Assembly (NCBI RefSeq): GCF_004355185.1
Contig: NZ_CP037922.1
Location: forward strand, 1-64,000
Direction: 5' to 3'
Length of the DNA stretch: 64,000 bases
Source: Hymenobacter radiodurans
GTDB lineage: Bacteria > Bacteroidota > Bacteroidia > Cytophagales > Hymenobacteraceae
In this document: positions 18,253-25,899 of the stretch, in pieces
Layout: each line of letters begins with the position of its first letter
How positions within the stretch are numbered: the stretch's first letter is position 1
Notes under the pieces: generated by a model
What the model was told of the DNA's origin: nothing
Databases searched by the model: none
The model's input: the letters and a program-made list of their open reading frames with translations, nothing else
Made by a program: the position numbers and the translations under genes

Positions 18253-19095
18253 ATGCCCCCCAAGTCTCTCTCTATTCCTGAAATCCACGGTCATCGTGGT
18301 TGCCGCGGCTTACGTCCCGAGAACACGCTTGCGGGCTTTCTACATGCCTTGGAGCTTAGAGTAGATGTCTTGGAATTAGATGTCATTATCTCCGCCGATG
18401 AGCAGGTGGTTGTATCACACGAGCCCTGGCTATCAGCTGCCATTTGCCAGGATGCCGCCGGCAAGCGTATTCACCCCACAAGTGAGCGTGAGCACAATCT
18501 TTTTCAGATGCCTTACGCTGCTATACGCCGCTACGATTGCGGCTCTATATGCAACCCCCGCTTTCCGCAGCAGCAACCCGAAGCTGCCTACAAACCCCTG
18601 CTCCAGGAGGTGATTATGAAGGCTAATACCTACGCACAGGAACTCGGCCGGCCACTACCATTTTTTAGTATCGAGATTAAAAGTAGCCCGGCTGGCGATG
18701 GCATATTTCATCCCTCACCGCCGCACTTCGTTGAGTTGGTGTTAGTGGTTGTGCGTGCTACTGGTATAGCTGCGCGAACGACACTGCTGAGCTTCGATAA
18801 ACGAGTTTTACAAGCCGCCCGAAACCAGGTTTCAGCTTTGCCTTTGTGCCTGCTGGTTGAGGATGAACAACCCCTTGCTGAGCACTTAAACGAGCTCGGT
18901 TTTGTACCCGCCGTTTACGGTCCTGAGCACAGACTCGTCAATGAAAAACTGGTAGCCGAGGTCCATACTTGTGGTATGCGACTTATCCCCTGGACGGTGA
19001 ACGAGCCCGCCGAGATGCAACGTCTTATTGCGCTTGGAGTCGACGGCATCACTACTGATTATCCTGACCGACTGGTGGGCTTATTATTACAGTAA
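18253..19095 (+). CDS. Glycerophosphodiester phosphodiesterase family protein
   Basis: A 280-residue TIM-barrel enzyme that hydrolyses glycerophosphodiesters to glycerol-3-phosphate and an alcohol. The family hallmark HGHRGCRGLRPENT is near residue 12, with LELDVIISADEQVVVSHE after it carrying metal-binding E, D and H. The C-terminal GVDGITTDYPD is the usual GDPD ending. No signal peptide is evident with the ATG at 18253, so it may be cytoplasmic; an upstream in-frame extension to 18181 is possible but lacks family similarity. The start codon overlaps a G6C word (ATGCCCCCCAAG, M-P-P-K). Confidence 0.9.
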   Translation: MPPKSLSIPEIHGHRGCRGLRPENTLAGFLHALELRVDVLELDVIISADEQVVVSHEPWLSAAICQDAAGKRIHPTSEREHNLFQMPYAAIRRYDCGSICNPRFPQQQPEAAYKPLLQEVIMKANTYAQELGRPLPFFSIEIKSSPAGDGIFHPSPPHFVELVLVVVRATGIAARTTLLSFDKRVLQAARNQVSALPLCLLVEDEQPLAEHLNELGFVPAVYGPEHRLVNEKLVAEVHTCGMRLIPWTVNEPAEMQRLIALGVDGITTDYPDRLVGLLLQ

Positions 19096-19197
19096 TCACT
19101 GCTGAGTCCTGTCCGTTATGTGGTCATGTACCTCCATCGCCGTAAAAATCAAGCAGTACTTACACGCTAGTTGATAGGTTTAGTGTCTCTAATGTGA

Positions 19198-19424
19198 TGT
19201 TACAGCTGTCAGAGGTGTGTCTTTAATCGCAAAAGTGCCTTTTCAGCCTTTATTAAGGGGGTTTGACATGATTATGTACATGTGTAACAGATACTGTAAC
19301 ACGAATGAGTGTTACAGTAATAACGTATCAGTTATCTTGTTACACTTTACAATCTGTATCATTGTATCGCGTTTACATTGCATGTAACTGTTCGTTTTAA
19401 CGTACATATTTGTACATGTGAAAC
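19198..19424. promoter_or_regulatory. AT-rich control region with repeated GTTACA/TGTAAC elements
   Basis: The 373-base spacer before the HTH gene is AT-rich and holds at least six GTTACA or TGTAAC hexamers (near 19202, 19285, 19295, 19310, 19342 and 19382). It also has a direct repeat, TGTACATGTGTAAC at 19275-19288 and TGTACATGTGAAAC at 19411-19424. More GTTACA words continue inside the gene (near 19659, 19707, 19717 and 19740). This density suggests a multi-site binding region, possibly for the protein encoded downstream. Confidence 0.55.
19292..19319. promoter_or_regulatory. Perfect 11-bp inverted repeat, candidate operator
   Basis: TACTGTAACAC at 19292-19302 and its exact reverse complement GTGTTACAGTA at 19309-19319 flank a 6-base spacer. 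The form suits binding by a dimeric HTH protein. Confidence 0.6.
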
Positions 19425-19468
19425 AAATTTGACACCTTTACAGACTAACTAATACATAATGCTTACTT

Positions 19469-19855
19469 ATGCCGCACCAGGGCAAAATCCTTCAAGATGC
19501 CATCAAAAACAGTGGTATTTCCATCACTCGTATCGTGGAGGAACTGGGTATTACTCGTCCAACTATTTATCGTAAATTCAAAGAGGAGACTCTTGATTAC
19601 GGTTTTGTAAAACAGGTTGGTGAGATCATTACACATGATTTTTCGCACGATTTTACATCGTTACAACAAACAGCGTTACCCTTTGTGTCCGCTATACCTA
19701 GTGTATCTGTTACAAGTAGTGTAACGCAGCGCCCGGCCCCGTTACAAGTTGTCGATAATGATCCTAATAAGCAGCTTATGGCTCTTCAGGCTAAGTATAT
19801 AGCCTTACTAGAAGCCTATAATGAGCTCCTGTTGAAAGTGTACAGTCCTAAGTGA
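19469..19855 (+). CDS. Small helix-turn-helix DNA-binding protein
   Basis: A 128-residue protein whose N-terminal third is a clear HTH: ILQDAIKNSGISITRIVEEL followed by GITRPTIYRKFKEE, where TRPTIYRKF would be the recognition helix. It resembles the Fis/homeodomain-like or phage-repressor class; I cannot name the family. The middle is Ser/Val/Thr-rich and probably flexible, and the C-terminus (NKQLMALQAKYIALLEAYNELLLK) looks like a short coiled coil that could dimerise. GC content is lower than in neighbouring genes. It is preceded by the GTTACA-rich control region and followed seven bases later by a parS site. Confidence 0.75.
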   Translation: MPHQGKILQDAIKNSGISITRIVEELGITRPTIYRKFKEETLDYGFVKQVGEIITHDFSHDFTSLQQTALPFVSAIPSVSVTSSVTQRPAPLQVVDNDPNKQLMALQAKYIALLEAYNELLLKVYSPK

Positions 19856-19861
19856 CAAATA

Positions 19862-19877
19862 TGTTCCACGTGAAACA
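19862..19877. promoter_or_regulatory. Consensus parS centromere site
   Basis: TGTTCCACGTGAAACA matches the bacterial chromosomal parS consensus TGTTNCACGTGAAACA at every position. Such sites bind ParB, nucleate its spreading and load SMC, and cluster near the replication origin. It lies between the HTH gene and the convergent thioesterase gene. No parA or parB gene is in the window. Confidence 0.8.
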
Positions 19878-19944
19878 TGCTGTCGTTACGGACTTGTATT
19901 GAGGGCATCTTTAATGCCTCAAGAGAAAGCAAAGGGTGTAGGGT

Positions 19945-20508
19945 TTAGTAACCTAACTGACAGTTCTCGTTACGTAATAAATCGGCTTGCTGAGTAACCG
20001 CTAGCAAAGAGCGAGCGTTATCGAACTCAACACCAAACTGGGCTTTGAGCTCCTTGCGCTTAATGGATTCCATGAAACGCCTCGTATCATCTGGCGTCTC
20101 TAGTATCAAGCCAGGCACAGGGGTAGGGCGCCCGTTATCATCCTTGGCGACCATTGTGAAATAGCATGTGTTGGTGTGTTTCACAACACCAGTTCGCACG
20201 TCCTCGGCAATGACCTTAATGCCGATTACGAGGGAAGTACGACCTACGTAATTGACGGAAGCTAGCAACGATACTAGCTCCCCTACCTCTACTGGTTGTA
20301 GGAAGTTTACACCATCTACACTCACCGTCACGCAATAGGTGCCAGCATGTTTTGCAGCAGCAGCGTAGGCAACTTTATCCATAAGCGATAGCAGAATTCC
20401 GCCATGAATTTTGCCCCCCAGATTGGCATACGATGGGATCATAAGTTCAGTGAGGGTTACCCGGGAGTGGGATACTAAACGGAAGCCGGGGAGAAGGGGA
20501 GACGACAT
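19945..20508 (-). CDS. Acyl-CoA thioesterase, hotdog fold
   Basis: A 187-residue protein of the YciA/ACOT-type hotdog family, hydrolysing acyl-CoA to free acid and CoA. Seen features: IPSYANLGGKIHGGILLSLM near residue 25 (the hotdog helix entry, with the active-site region NxxGxxHGG), DGVNFLQPVEVGELVSLLA, and TNTCYFTMVAKDDNGRP. The last 60 residues form a charged helical extension. The substrate range is unknown. An in-frame G6C word encodes LGGK within the active-site loop. Confidence 0.87.
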   Translation of the reverse strand: MSSPLLPGFRLVSHSRVTLTELMIPSYANLGGKIHGGILLSLMDKVAYAAAAKHAGTYCVTVSVDGVNFLQPVEVGELVSLLASVNYVGRTSLVIGIKVIAEDVRTGVVKHTNTCYFTMVAKDDNGRPTPVPGLILETPDDTRRFMESIKRKELKAQFGVEFDNARSLLAVTQQADLLRNENCQLGY

Positions 20509-20846
20509 ATAAGTAAGATCAAACTAGATGATGAGAGGATCTAAATTCAGAAGGAATGTTTGGGTCCCGCGTTCCTACCTGTAGGAGTACTACACAGTGA
20601 GCCATGGAGCAACCGATGGCCGTTAACAAGAATAAAAATTAAAAGGCAGCACGACGCAAGCGCTTAAATAAGCTAGGCCTTGGGGGGCTAGTAAACAGGA
20701 TGCAATGGAGCGGAGGCGTGAGCTAGCGCTACAGATAAGATTAGAGCAAGCCAAGTGCTACTATTCTTTAGTCTGAAATAGAAAGGGCAACGAGAGGCAC
20801 ACTCTGATAAGCAGAGAATAGAATTTAGAGGGCTACAAGAGTAGCT
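20509..20846. other. Intergenic region between the thioesterase and dciA-like genes
   Basis: About 338 bases with no gene, no clear hairpin and no repeat, other than a G6C word at 20682-20687. I see no small RNA or ORF that I can support. Confidence 0.5.
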
Positions 20847-21227
20847 CTATAGAAAAATCACTTCTTTGATAACTGTCTCACCAACCTCATCATTGATGAG
20901 CTCCATCACGCGCGTCTTGGCCATTACCAGCTCATGCTTGAGGGGGGCTGAACTTAAGCGTACGAATAACTTACTATTACTGATATAAATCTCCTGGGTC
21001 TTTAAAGCTACTGCCTTACCCATGATGCGTTCCCAACTCGACACGACAAACACCTCGTTCAGCTTTCCCTGTAAGCGGTACGCTTTGAGCAGTGCCTTAA
21101 TACCGTCCTTTAAAGGGACAATATCAGCCTGACGAGAGTTATCGGAGTTGCTTGGTTTTTTCAAGAGAATGCAATACAATAATGCGCGAGCCTGAAGCAG
21201 AATAGCCACGGGGGGGGAAAATTGCAT
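20847..21227 (-). CDS. DUF721 / DciA-like protein
   Basis: A 126-residue protein with the DUF721 core: PLKDGIKALLKAYRLQGKLNEV, then SSWERIMGKAVALKTQEIYI and LSSAPLKHELVMAKTRVMELIN. In other bacteria DciA, a member of this family, helps load the replicative helicase; that role is inferred here from the family. The start is uncertain. The ATG at 21227 follows a TACCTTTG box but adds about 20 non-family residues and crosses a run of eight G/C; a TTG near 21163 beginning LKKPSNSDNSRQAD is an alternative. It lies 29 bases downstream of recF on the same strand. Confidence 0.82.
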   Translation of the reverse strand: MQFSPPVAILLQARALLYCILLKKPSNSDNSRQADIVPLKDGIKALLKAYRLQGKLNEVFVVSSWERIMGKAVALKTQEIYISNSKLFVRLSSAPLKHELVMAKTRVMELINDEVGETVIKEVIFL

Positions 21228-21232
21228 GCCTG

Positions 21233-21240
21233 CAAAGGTA
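21233..21240 (-). promoter_or_regulatory. -7 box of the DUF721 gene
   Basis: On the minus strand the sequence is TACCTTTG, ending five bases before the ATG at 21227. It gives the gene a promoter of its own just after recF. Confidence 0.55.
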
Positions 21241-21256
21241 CGCTATTCAAGCTCCG

Positions 21257-22363
21257 CTAGAGAGCCGTAACGGTGCCATTATGCACCGCAAAGCGAGCCA
21301 CTTGTTCCGAGATAGTAGCGAGAATTCGGTCGGTACGCTCGAGGTGAGTATCGGTCAGGAATACCTGGCCGAAGGTATGCTCCGCTACTAGCTGCATAAG
21401 GCGGGTGATGCGCTTCTCATCTAGCCGGTCAAAAATGTCATCAAGAAGTAGCAAGGGTTTATGTTTTTTGCGGCTGGCAAATATCTCGAACTGGGCAAGC
21501 TTAAGTGCGATGGCATAAGACTTCTGCTGGCCCTGAGAACCATAGCTCTTTACCGGCAACTCGTCCATTAGAAAAGTGAAGTCATCTTTATGGGGTCCAA
21601 TCGTGGTGCGCTGCAACGTAATATCGCGCCGCTCATTGGTGCGGAGCAAATGCGCAAAGTCAGCGCCTGGTAGCTGGCTCTTGTATTGCAGCGTCACCTG
21701 CTCACGGCCATCGGCTAACTGCTGATAGTGGCGCTGAAAGAGAGGGGTGAAGTCCGTAAGAAATTGCTGGCGGCGCTCCATAATTTGCCCCCCAACAGGG
21801 ACCAGCTGCTCATCAAGCACCAGTAAATAATCCCGGTCGTAGCCGCGGCCGTCGGCAGCCAGCTTGAGCAGCGCATTACGCTGCCGTAGCAAATTAGAGT
21901 AGGTAATGAGAAGCTCGAGGTAATCATGATCAAGCTGGGAGATAATACTGTCGAAATACTTGCGCCTCTCCTCGCTGCCCTCCCGAATCAAGTCGGTATC
22001 ATAGGGGGAGATGAGCACAACAGGATAGCGGCCTATGTGATCTGCAATACGCTCGTAGGCTTGCTTGTTGCGGGTGACCAATTTCTTTTGACCTACGCGT
22101 AAGCTGCAGTGAATAGTATCGGTGTCGGCGAGAGGCGTTTGAAAGCGACCTTTCACTACAAAGAACTCAGCACCCTGCTTTATGCTTTGCGCATCGGCAG
22201 TAGTGAAAGCGCTACGCGTGAGAGACAAGTAATGAATAGCGTCGAGCAAGTTAGTCTTACCACTTCCATTGTCGCCGACGAAGCAATTGATGTGAGGCGA
22301 GAAAGCCAACGTGGCTTCGTCGTAGTTTTTAAAGAACAATAGGTGTAGGCTTTCCAGAATCAT
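21257..22363 (-). CDS. recF: DNA replication and repair protein RecF
   Basis: A 368-residue SMC/Rad50-like ATPase that loads RecA at gapped DNA together with RecO and RecR. Walker A is GDNGSGKTNLLDAIHYL near residue 30; the ABC signature is GSQGQQKSYAIALKLAQF; Walker B is LLLLDDIFDRLDEKRI. The start at 22363 (MILESLHLLFFKNYDEA) is the family start; longer readings extend into the divergent pdhA promoter. It is divergent from pdhA and followed by the DUF721 gene. An in-frame G6C word encodes VGGQ. Confidence 0.95.
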   Translation of the reverse strand: MILESLHLLFFKNYDEATLAFSPHINCFVGDNGSGKTNLLDAIHYLSLTRSAFTTADAQSIKQGAEFFVVKGRFQTPLADTDTIHCSLRVGQKKLVTRNKQAYERIADHIGRYPVVLISPYDTDLIREGSEERRKYFDSIISQLDHDYLELLITYSNLLRQRNALLKLAADGRGYDRDYLLVLDEQLVPVGGQIMERRQQFLTDFTPLFQRHYQQLADGREQVTLQYKSQLPGADFAHLLRTNERRDITLQRTTIGPHKDDFTFLMDELPVKSYGSQGQQKSYAIALKLAQFEIFASRKKHKPLLLLDDIFDRLDEKRITRLMQLVAEHTFGQVFLTDTHLERTDRILATISEQVARFAVHNGTVTAL

Positions 22364-22390
22364 CCGGTTCGAAATTGCAATCCTTTTGCG

Positions 22391-22398
22391 TACTTTCG
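22391..22398 (+). promoter_or_regulatory. -7 box of pdhA
   Basis: TACTTTCG, one base from TAnnTTTG, lies 29 bases before the ATG at 22428. Confidence 0.5.
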
Positions 22399-22427
22399 CA
22401 TCCCAAACGCGAACAACCGAAAGCACG

Positions 22428-23612
22428 ATGGCGGAGACGAAAGTAAAGGCTGACTCAAAAGCGACTAAGTCGGCTAAAAAAGCGGCAAGCCCGAAAGGCA
22501 CTTCCAACGGTAACGACCCAGCGTCGGTTACCAAAACGGTAAACCAACCTGACTCAGGTATGCCACCTTCGAATGAAGAGGCGAAGGAAGCGACTGGTGC
22601 ACCCAAGGCTACCGTACCTGCGAAGCCAAAGTTTCCGAAGGAAACGTATTTGCAGTGGTATGAGCAGATGCAGCTGATGCGCAAGTTTGAGGAGAAGGCG
22701 GGGCAGCTTTACGGACAGCAAAAGATCAAAGGTTTCTGCCACCTGTATATAGGTCAGGAAGCTTGCGTAGCGGGTGCCGTTTCAGCCCTAACCAAAGACG
22801 ATAAGTGGATTACCGCTTACCGCGACCACGCCCACCCGTTAGCCTTAGGTACGTCGCCTAATGCCATCATGGCCGAGTTATTTGCGAAAGCTACCGGCTG
22901 CTCAAAAGGCAAAGGAGGCTCCATGCACATGTTCGATAAAGAAGTGAACTTTATGGGCGGCCACGGCATCGTAGGCGGTCAGGTTCCGCTTGGTGCCGGC
23001 ATTGCTTTTTCCGAAAAGTATAACAAGACGGGTAACCTTTGCATCTGCTATATGGGCGATGGCGCCGTGCGCCAGGGTGCCTTGCATGAAGCTTTTAACA
23101 TGGCTATGCTGTGGAAGCTGCCGGTTATTTTCGTTATCGAAAATAATGGCTATGCAATGGGTACAGCAGTGCAACGCAGTTCTAACGTTACGGAACTCTA
23201 TACGCTAGGCGAGAGCTACGACATGCCTTCCTTCCCAGTGAATGCTATGAATGTAGAAGATGTGCACGATGCTGTAGCCCAAGCCGCAGAGCGCGCCCGC
23301 GCCGGCGAAGGACCTACGCTGCTCGAGTTCAAGACCTATCGGTACAAGGGCCATTCCATGAGCGACCCAGCGAAGTATCGTACAAAAGAAGAACTAGAAG
23401 ATTATCGCTCGCGCGATTCCATCGAGGCCGTGCGTCACACCATCTTGACGAACAGCATGGCTACCGAGGACGACCTGAATGCCATTGACGAGCAAATTAA
23501 AGCGGCCGTAAATGAGTCCGTAGAATTTGCTGAAACCTCCCCTTATCCGACTGCCGACGAGTTGTACAAAGACGTGTACGTGCAGCAGGACTACCCTTAC
23601 ATCCGCGACTAA
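22428..23612 (+). CDS. pdhA: Pyruvate dehydrogenase E1 component, alpha subunit
   Basis: Thiamine-diphosphate enzyme subunit that decarboxylates pyruvate in the PDH complex. The thiamine-binding motif runs from GDGAVRQGALHEAFNMA to ENN, near residues 210-245; other hallmarks are ITAYRDHAHPLALG and YRYKGHSMSDPAKYR, the latter containing the regulated-loop region. The 394-residue protein has an unusual N-terminal extension of about 65 residues rich in K, A, S and P before the conserved PKETYLQWYEQMQLMRKFEEKA, probably a flexible tether. The start at 22428 follows a TACTTTCG box. The beta subunit is not adjacent. Confidence 0.95.
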   Translation: MAETKVKADSKATKSAKKAASPKGTSNGNDPASVTKTVNQPDSGMPPSNEEAKEATGAPKATVPAKPKFPKETYLQWYEQMQLMRKFEEKAGQLYGQQKIKGFCHLYIGQEACVAGAVSALTKDDKWITAYRDHAHPLALGTSPNAIMAELFAKATGCSKGKGGSMHMFDKEVNFMGGHGIVGGQVPLGAGIAFSEKYNKTGNLCICYMGDGAVRQGALHEAFNMAMLWKLPVIFVIENNGYAMGTAVQRSSNVTELYTLGESYDMPSFPVNAMNVEDVHDAVAQAAERARAGEGPTLLEFKTYRYKGHSMSDPAKYRTKEELEDYRSRDSIEAVRHTILTNSMATEDDLNAIDEQIKAAVNESVEFAETSPYPTADELYKDVYVQQDYPYIRD

Positions 23613-23659
23613 CCTCGTTGCCTTTCCCCAGCCGTGAGGCTGCCTTTTTGCCCCCCGTA

Positions 23660-24430
23660 ATGTCAAAGATTCCCTACACGCGCAATACCCCTAATGCCCG
23701 CCAGCGCACAGAGGTACCCGCAGATCCAAACCAACCTGTCGCGGACGGTGTGACCGAGCATCCGTTGATGGAAGACCCTGACGCGCTGGCCCTCCGGCTG
23801 GTAGAATCGGAGGACTTTGTCCGGCGCAACAAGACAGCTTTACTGAGCTTGCTAGCGGTAGTAGTGCTAGCTGTTGTCGGCGGCTTTGCTTTTTACACGT
23901 GGCGCAATACCCAGAATGAAAAGGGGCAGGCTGCCATGTATCAGGCTGTCAACTATTGGGAAGCTGACTCATTGAACAAAGCCCTCAAGGGCGATGGGCA
24001 GTATGATGGTTTAGCTGCTATAACCTCTGAGTACAATGGTACCCAAGCGGCTAACCTGGCTAACTTCTATGCTGGCGTAGCCGCTTTGAAAGATGGTAAA
24101 TACCAGAACGCCATCGATTATCTGGAAGACTTTACCTCGGACGACTTGTTGGTACAAGCTCGGGCTTACTCCCTGATCGGAGACGCTTACCTGGAGCTGA
24201 ATAAGTTTAAGGAAGCAGCTGATCAATATGAGAAGGCCGCCAATTACAAGGCTAACGAATACTTCTCACCCGGCTACCTAATGAAGGAAGCTATGGCACG
24301 TGAGCTCGCTAAAGACTACGATGGTGCCATAAAAGCCTATACAAAAGTTGTGGACGAATACCAGAATGCTGCTGAGGTTACGGAAGCCAAACAGTACCTT
24401 GCCCGCGTTCAGGCAATAGCTGGAAAGTAG
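23660..24430 (+). CDS. TPR membrane protein (YfgM-like tetratricopeptide protein)
   Basis: A 256-residue protein with a hydrophilic N-terminus, one membrane helix (ALLSLLAVVVLAVVGGFAFYTW, near residues 68-90) and a C-terminal domain of TPR-type repeats (ANFYAGVAALKDGKYQNAID, ARAYSLIGDAYLELNKFKEA, AKDYDGAIKAYTKVVDEY). Topology matches YfgM-like single-span proteins whose TPR domain faces the periplasm and assists secretion or complex assembly, but its job here is unknown. The ATG lies just after a G6C word at 23650-23656. It is in the pdhA transcription direction, 47 bases downstream. Confidence 0.82.
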   Translation: MSKIPYTRNTPNARQRTEVPADPNQPVADGVTEHPLMEDPDALALRLVESEDFVRRNKTALLSLLAVVVLAVVGGFAFYTWRNTQNEKGQAAMYQAVNYWEADSLNKALKGDGQYDGLAAITSEYNGTQAANLANFYAGVAALKDGKYQNAIDYLEDFTSDDLLVQARAYSLIGDAYLELNKFKEAADQYEKAANYKANEYFSPGYLMKEAMARELAKDYDGAIKAYTKVVDEYQNAAEVTEAKQYLARVQAIAGK

Positions 24431-24463
24431 TCGTCGGGAGTTTGCAGCTTTTGCAGATTAGCC

Positions 24464-24520
24464 AAAACTGATAAAAGGAAAAGGGCGGTTTTATACCGTC
24501 TTTTTCCTTTTATCAGTTTT
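24464..24520 (+). terminator. Strong terminator after the TPR gene
   Basis: A long hairpin: AAAACTGATAAAAGGAAAA pairs with TTTTTCCTTTTATCAGTTTT, with a GGCGG...CCGTC inner stem. It separates the pdhA/TPR unit from ribH. Confidence 0.85.
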
Positions 24521-24614
24521 ATCAATACAGAGTTTACTTACATCGCTTCACCGAACCGGAAACCACCGATCGTTCTGGTTAGTGCGATACAATTATTCAA
24601 CAAATCCGTGCTTC

Positions 24615-25090
24615 ATGGCAACCGCTCTTAAAAACCTTAGCGACTACAGTTCTGACCACTTCGTTGATATTGCCGATAAGCGCTTTGGCTTGGTAGTAGC
24701 CGAGTGGAACCGCGAAATTACGGACGTACTTAGTGCTGGTGCCCATGAAACCTTGCTTAAGCATGGTGCCCAGGCCGATAATATTTTTCGCAATACCGTA
24801 CCGGGTAGTTTCGAATTAACATTGGGCGCGCAACTGCTGGCTCAGCACGAGGAGATTGATGCCGTTATTTGCTTGGGAGTAGTTATCAAAGGCGATACAA
24901 AACATGACGACTACATCTGCCACGCCGTCGCCAATGGTATCACCAACGTAGGCTTAAAATATAACAAGCCCGTCATCTTCGGTTTAGTAACAACCAATAC
25001 CCTGGAGCAGGCTTGGGATAGAGCGGGGGCAAACATGGCAATAAAGGAGTAGAGGCAGCAGTTGCAGCCATTCAGATGCTGGGCTTTTAA
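24615..25090 (+). CDS. ribH: 6,7-dimethyl-8-ribityllumazine synthase (frame broken near 25029)
   Basis: Penultimate enzyme of riboflavin synthesis, joining a ribityl-pyrimidine and a butanone phosphate; it forms icosahedral or pentameric assemblies. Motifs: RFGLVVAEWNREIT, the substrate loop GSFELTLGAQLL, GVVIKGDTKHDDYIC with the catalytic histidine region, and FGLVTTNTLEQAWDRAG. As given the frame ends at 25052, because the run at 25025-25029 has five G. A sixth G gives GGKHGNKGVEAAVAAIQMLGF ending at 25090, exactly the conserved family C-terminus, for a protein of about 158 residues. The shortened frame would lose the phosphate-binding KHGNKG end, so an intact gene in the organism is likely. 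Confidence 0.93.
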
Positions 25091-25322
25091 TTCGAGAGCG
25101 AATTTCGCTTCGTGGCAATATGAATGTATTGTGGTCAATTAGCGTACAAAAGCGTAGCTTTGCGGCCAAATGCACCAGCGGAATCCGTTATAATACCAAA
25201 TTCGTAACTCCCTGAAGCCATTTTATCTTCTAACAACTAAACTGGTTGTACTGGTGTTAGGAGGGGTGAAAAGCTGATCTTCGTTTGAAAAAGGTTTGCT
25301 AATTAGTTTACATTCAATAGTT

Positions 25323-25330
25323 TACTTTCC
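25323..25330 (+). promoter_or_regulatory. -7 box of the DksA/TraR-like gene
   Basis: TACTTTCC lies nine bases before the ATG at 25340; it matches TAnnTTTG except in the last two positions. Confidence 0.4.
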
Positions 25331-25339
25331 TGAGCTGAC

Positions 25340-25723
25340 ATGAGTGAAGAAACCATACGCTACTCCAGAGAAGATCTAGCGGAGTTCGAAGAGATTATCC
25401 AAGACAAGCTTACGGCTGCCCGTAAGGAGGTGTCATTTATCAAAGAAACATTGAGCCGTCGTAACGATTCGGGTACCGATAATACAGCGTCTTCCTCTAA
25501 GGTATTGGAAGACGGCGCTGATACGGCCGAAAAGGAAAGCATGAACCAGTTGGCTTCGCGCCAAATGAAGTTCATTCAGCAGTTGGAGAATGCGCTGGTG
25601 CGCATTAAGAATGGTACGTACGGCGTGTGCATTGGCACTGGCAAACTGATTCCGAAGGAGCGTCTGCGGGCTGTGCCGCATACCCAGCACTCCATCGAGG
25701 CTAAAATGGCGCGCCGCGACTAA
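25340..25723 (+). CDS. DksA/TraR family protein lacking most zinc-finger cysteines
   Basis: A 127-residue protein with the DksA/TraR layout: a long coiled-coil-forming N-terminus (DLAEFEEIIQDKLTAARKEV), a second helix (QMKFIQQLENALVRIKNGTYG) and a C-terminal degenerate zinc-finger region (VCIGTGKLIPKERLRAVPHT). Only one cysteine remains of the four expected; the motif GTYG-C-TGKLI-KERLRA-P is nevertheless family-like. By family, such proteins bind RNA polymerase through the secondary channel; zinc-independent relatives are known. Function here is inferred. Confidence 0.85.
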   Translation: MSEETIRYSREDLAEFEEIIQDKLTAARKEVSFIKETLSRRNDSGTDNTASSSKVLEDGADTAEKESMNQLASRQMKFIQQLENALVRIKNGTYGVCIGTGKLIPKERLRAVPHTQHSIEAKMARRD

Positions 25724-25747
25724 TAGCCTTCTTGCTATCAATGGAAT

Positions 25748-25805
25748 TTGCCCGGACTTGCGACCGGCTACCCACAACAGGGTTGCGGTGCAGGTTCGGG
25801 CACTG
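25748..25805 (+). terminator. Probable terminator after the DksA-like gene
   Basis: TGCCCGGACTTGCGACC partly pairs with GGTTGCGGTGCAGGTTCGGGCA, followed by a short T-stretch. The stem is imperfect. Confidence 0.45.
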
Positions 25806-25853
25806 TTTTGCTGGCTAGTGCGTTAGCATCACCTCGTCTTATTTAGCGATATT

Positions 25854-25861
25854 TACTTTCA
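25854..25861 (+). promoter_or_regulatory. -7 box of the rluB-like gene
   Basis: TACTTTCA lies 38 bases before the ATG at 25900; it is a partial TAnnTTTG match. Confidence 0.35.
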
Positions 25862-25899
25862 AACCGTACCGTAGAGATACGGCACTTACTTCCCCGACC

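Noticed and set aside
25155..25162. TAGCTTTG as promoter of the DksA-like gene
   Set aside because: It fits TAnnTTTG, but it is 178 bases from the start and a closer box exists at 25323; it may be active, but I cannot decide.
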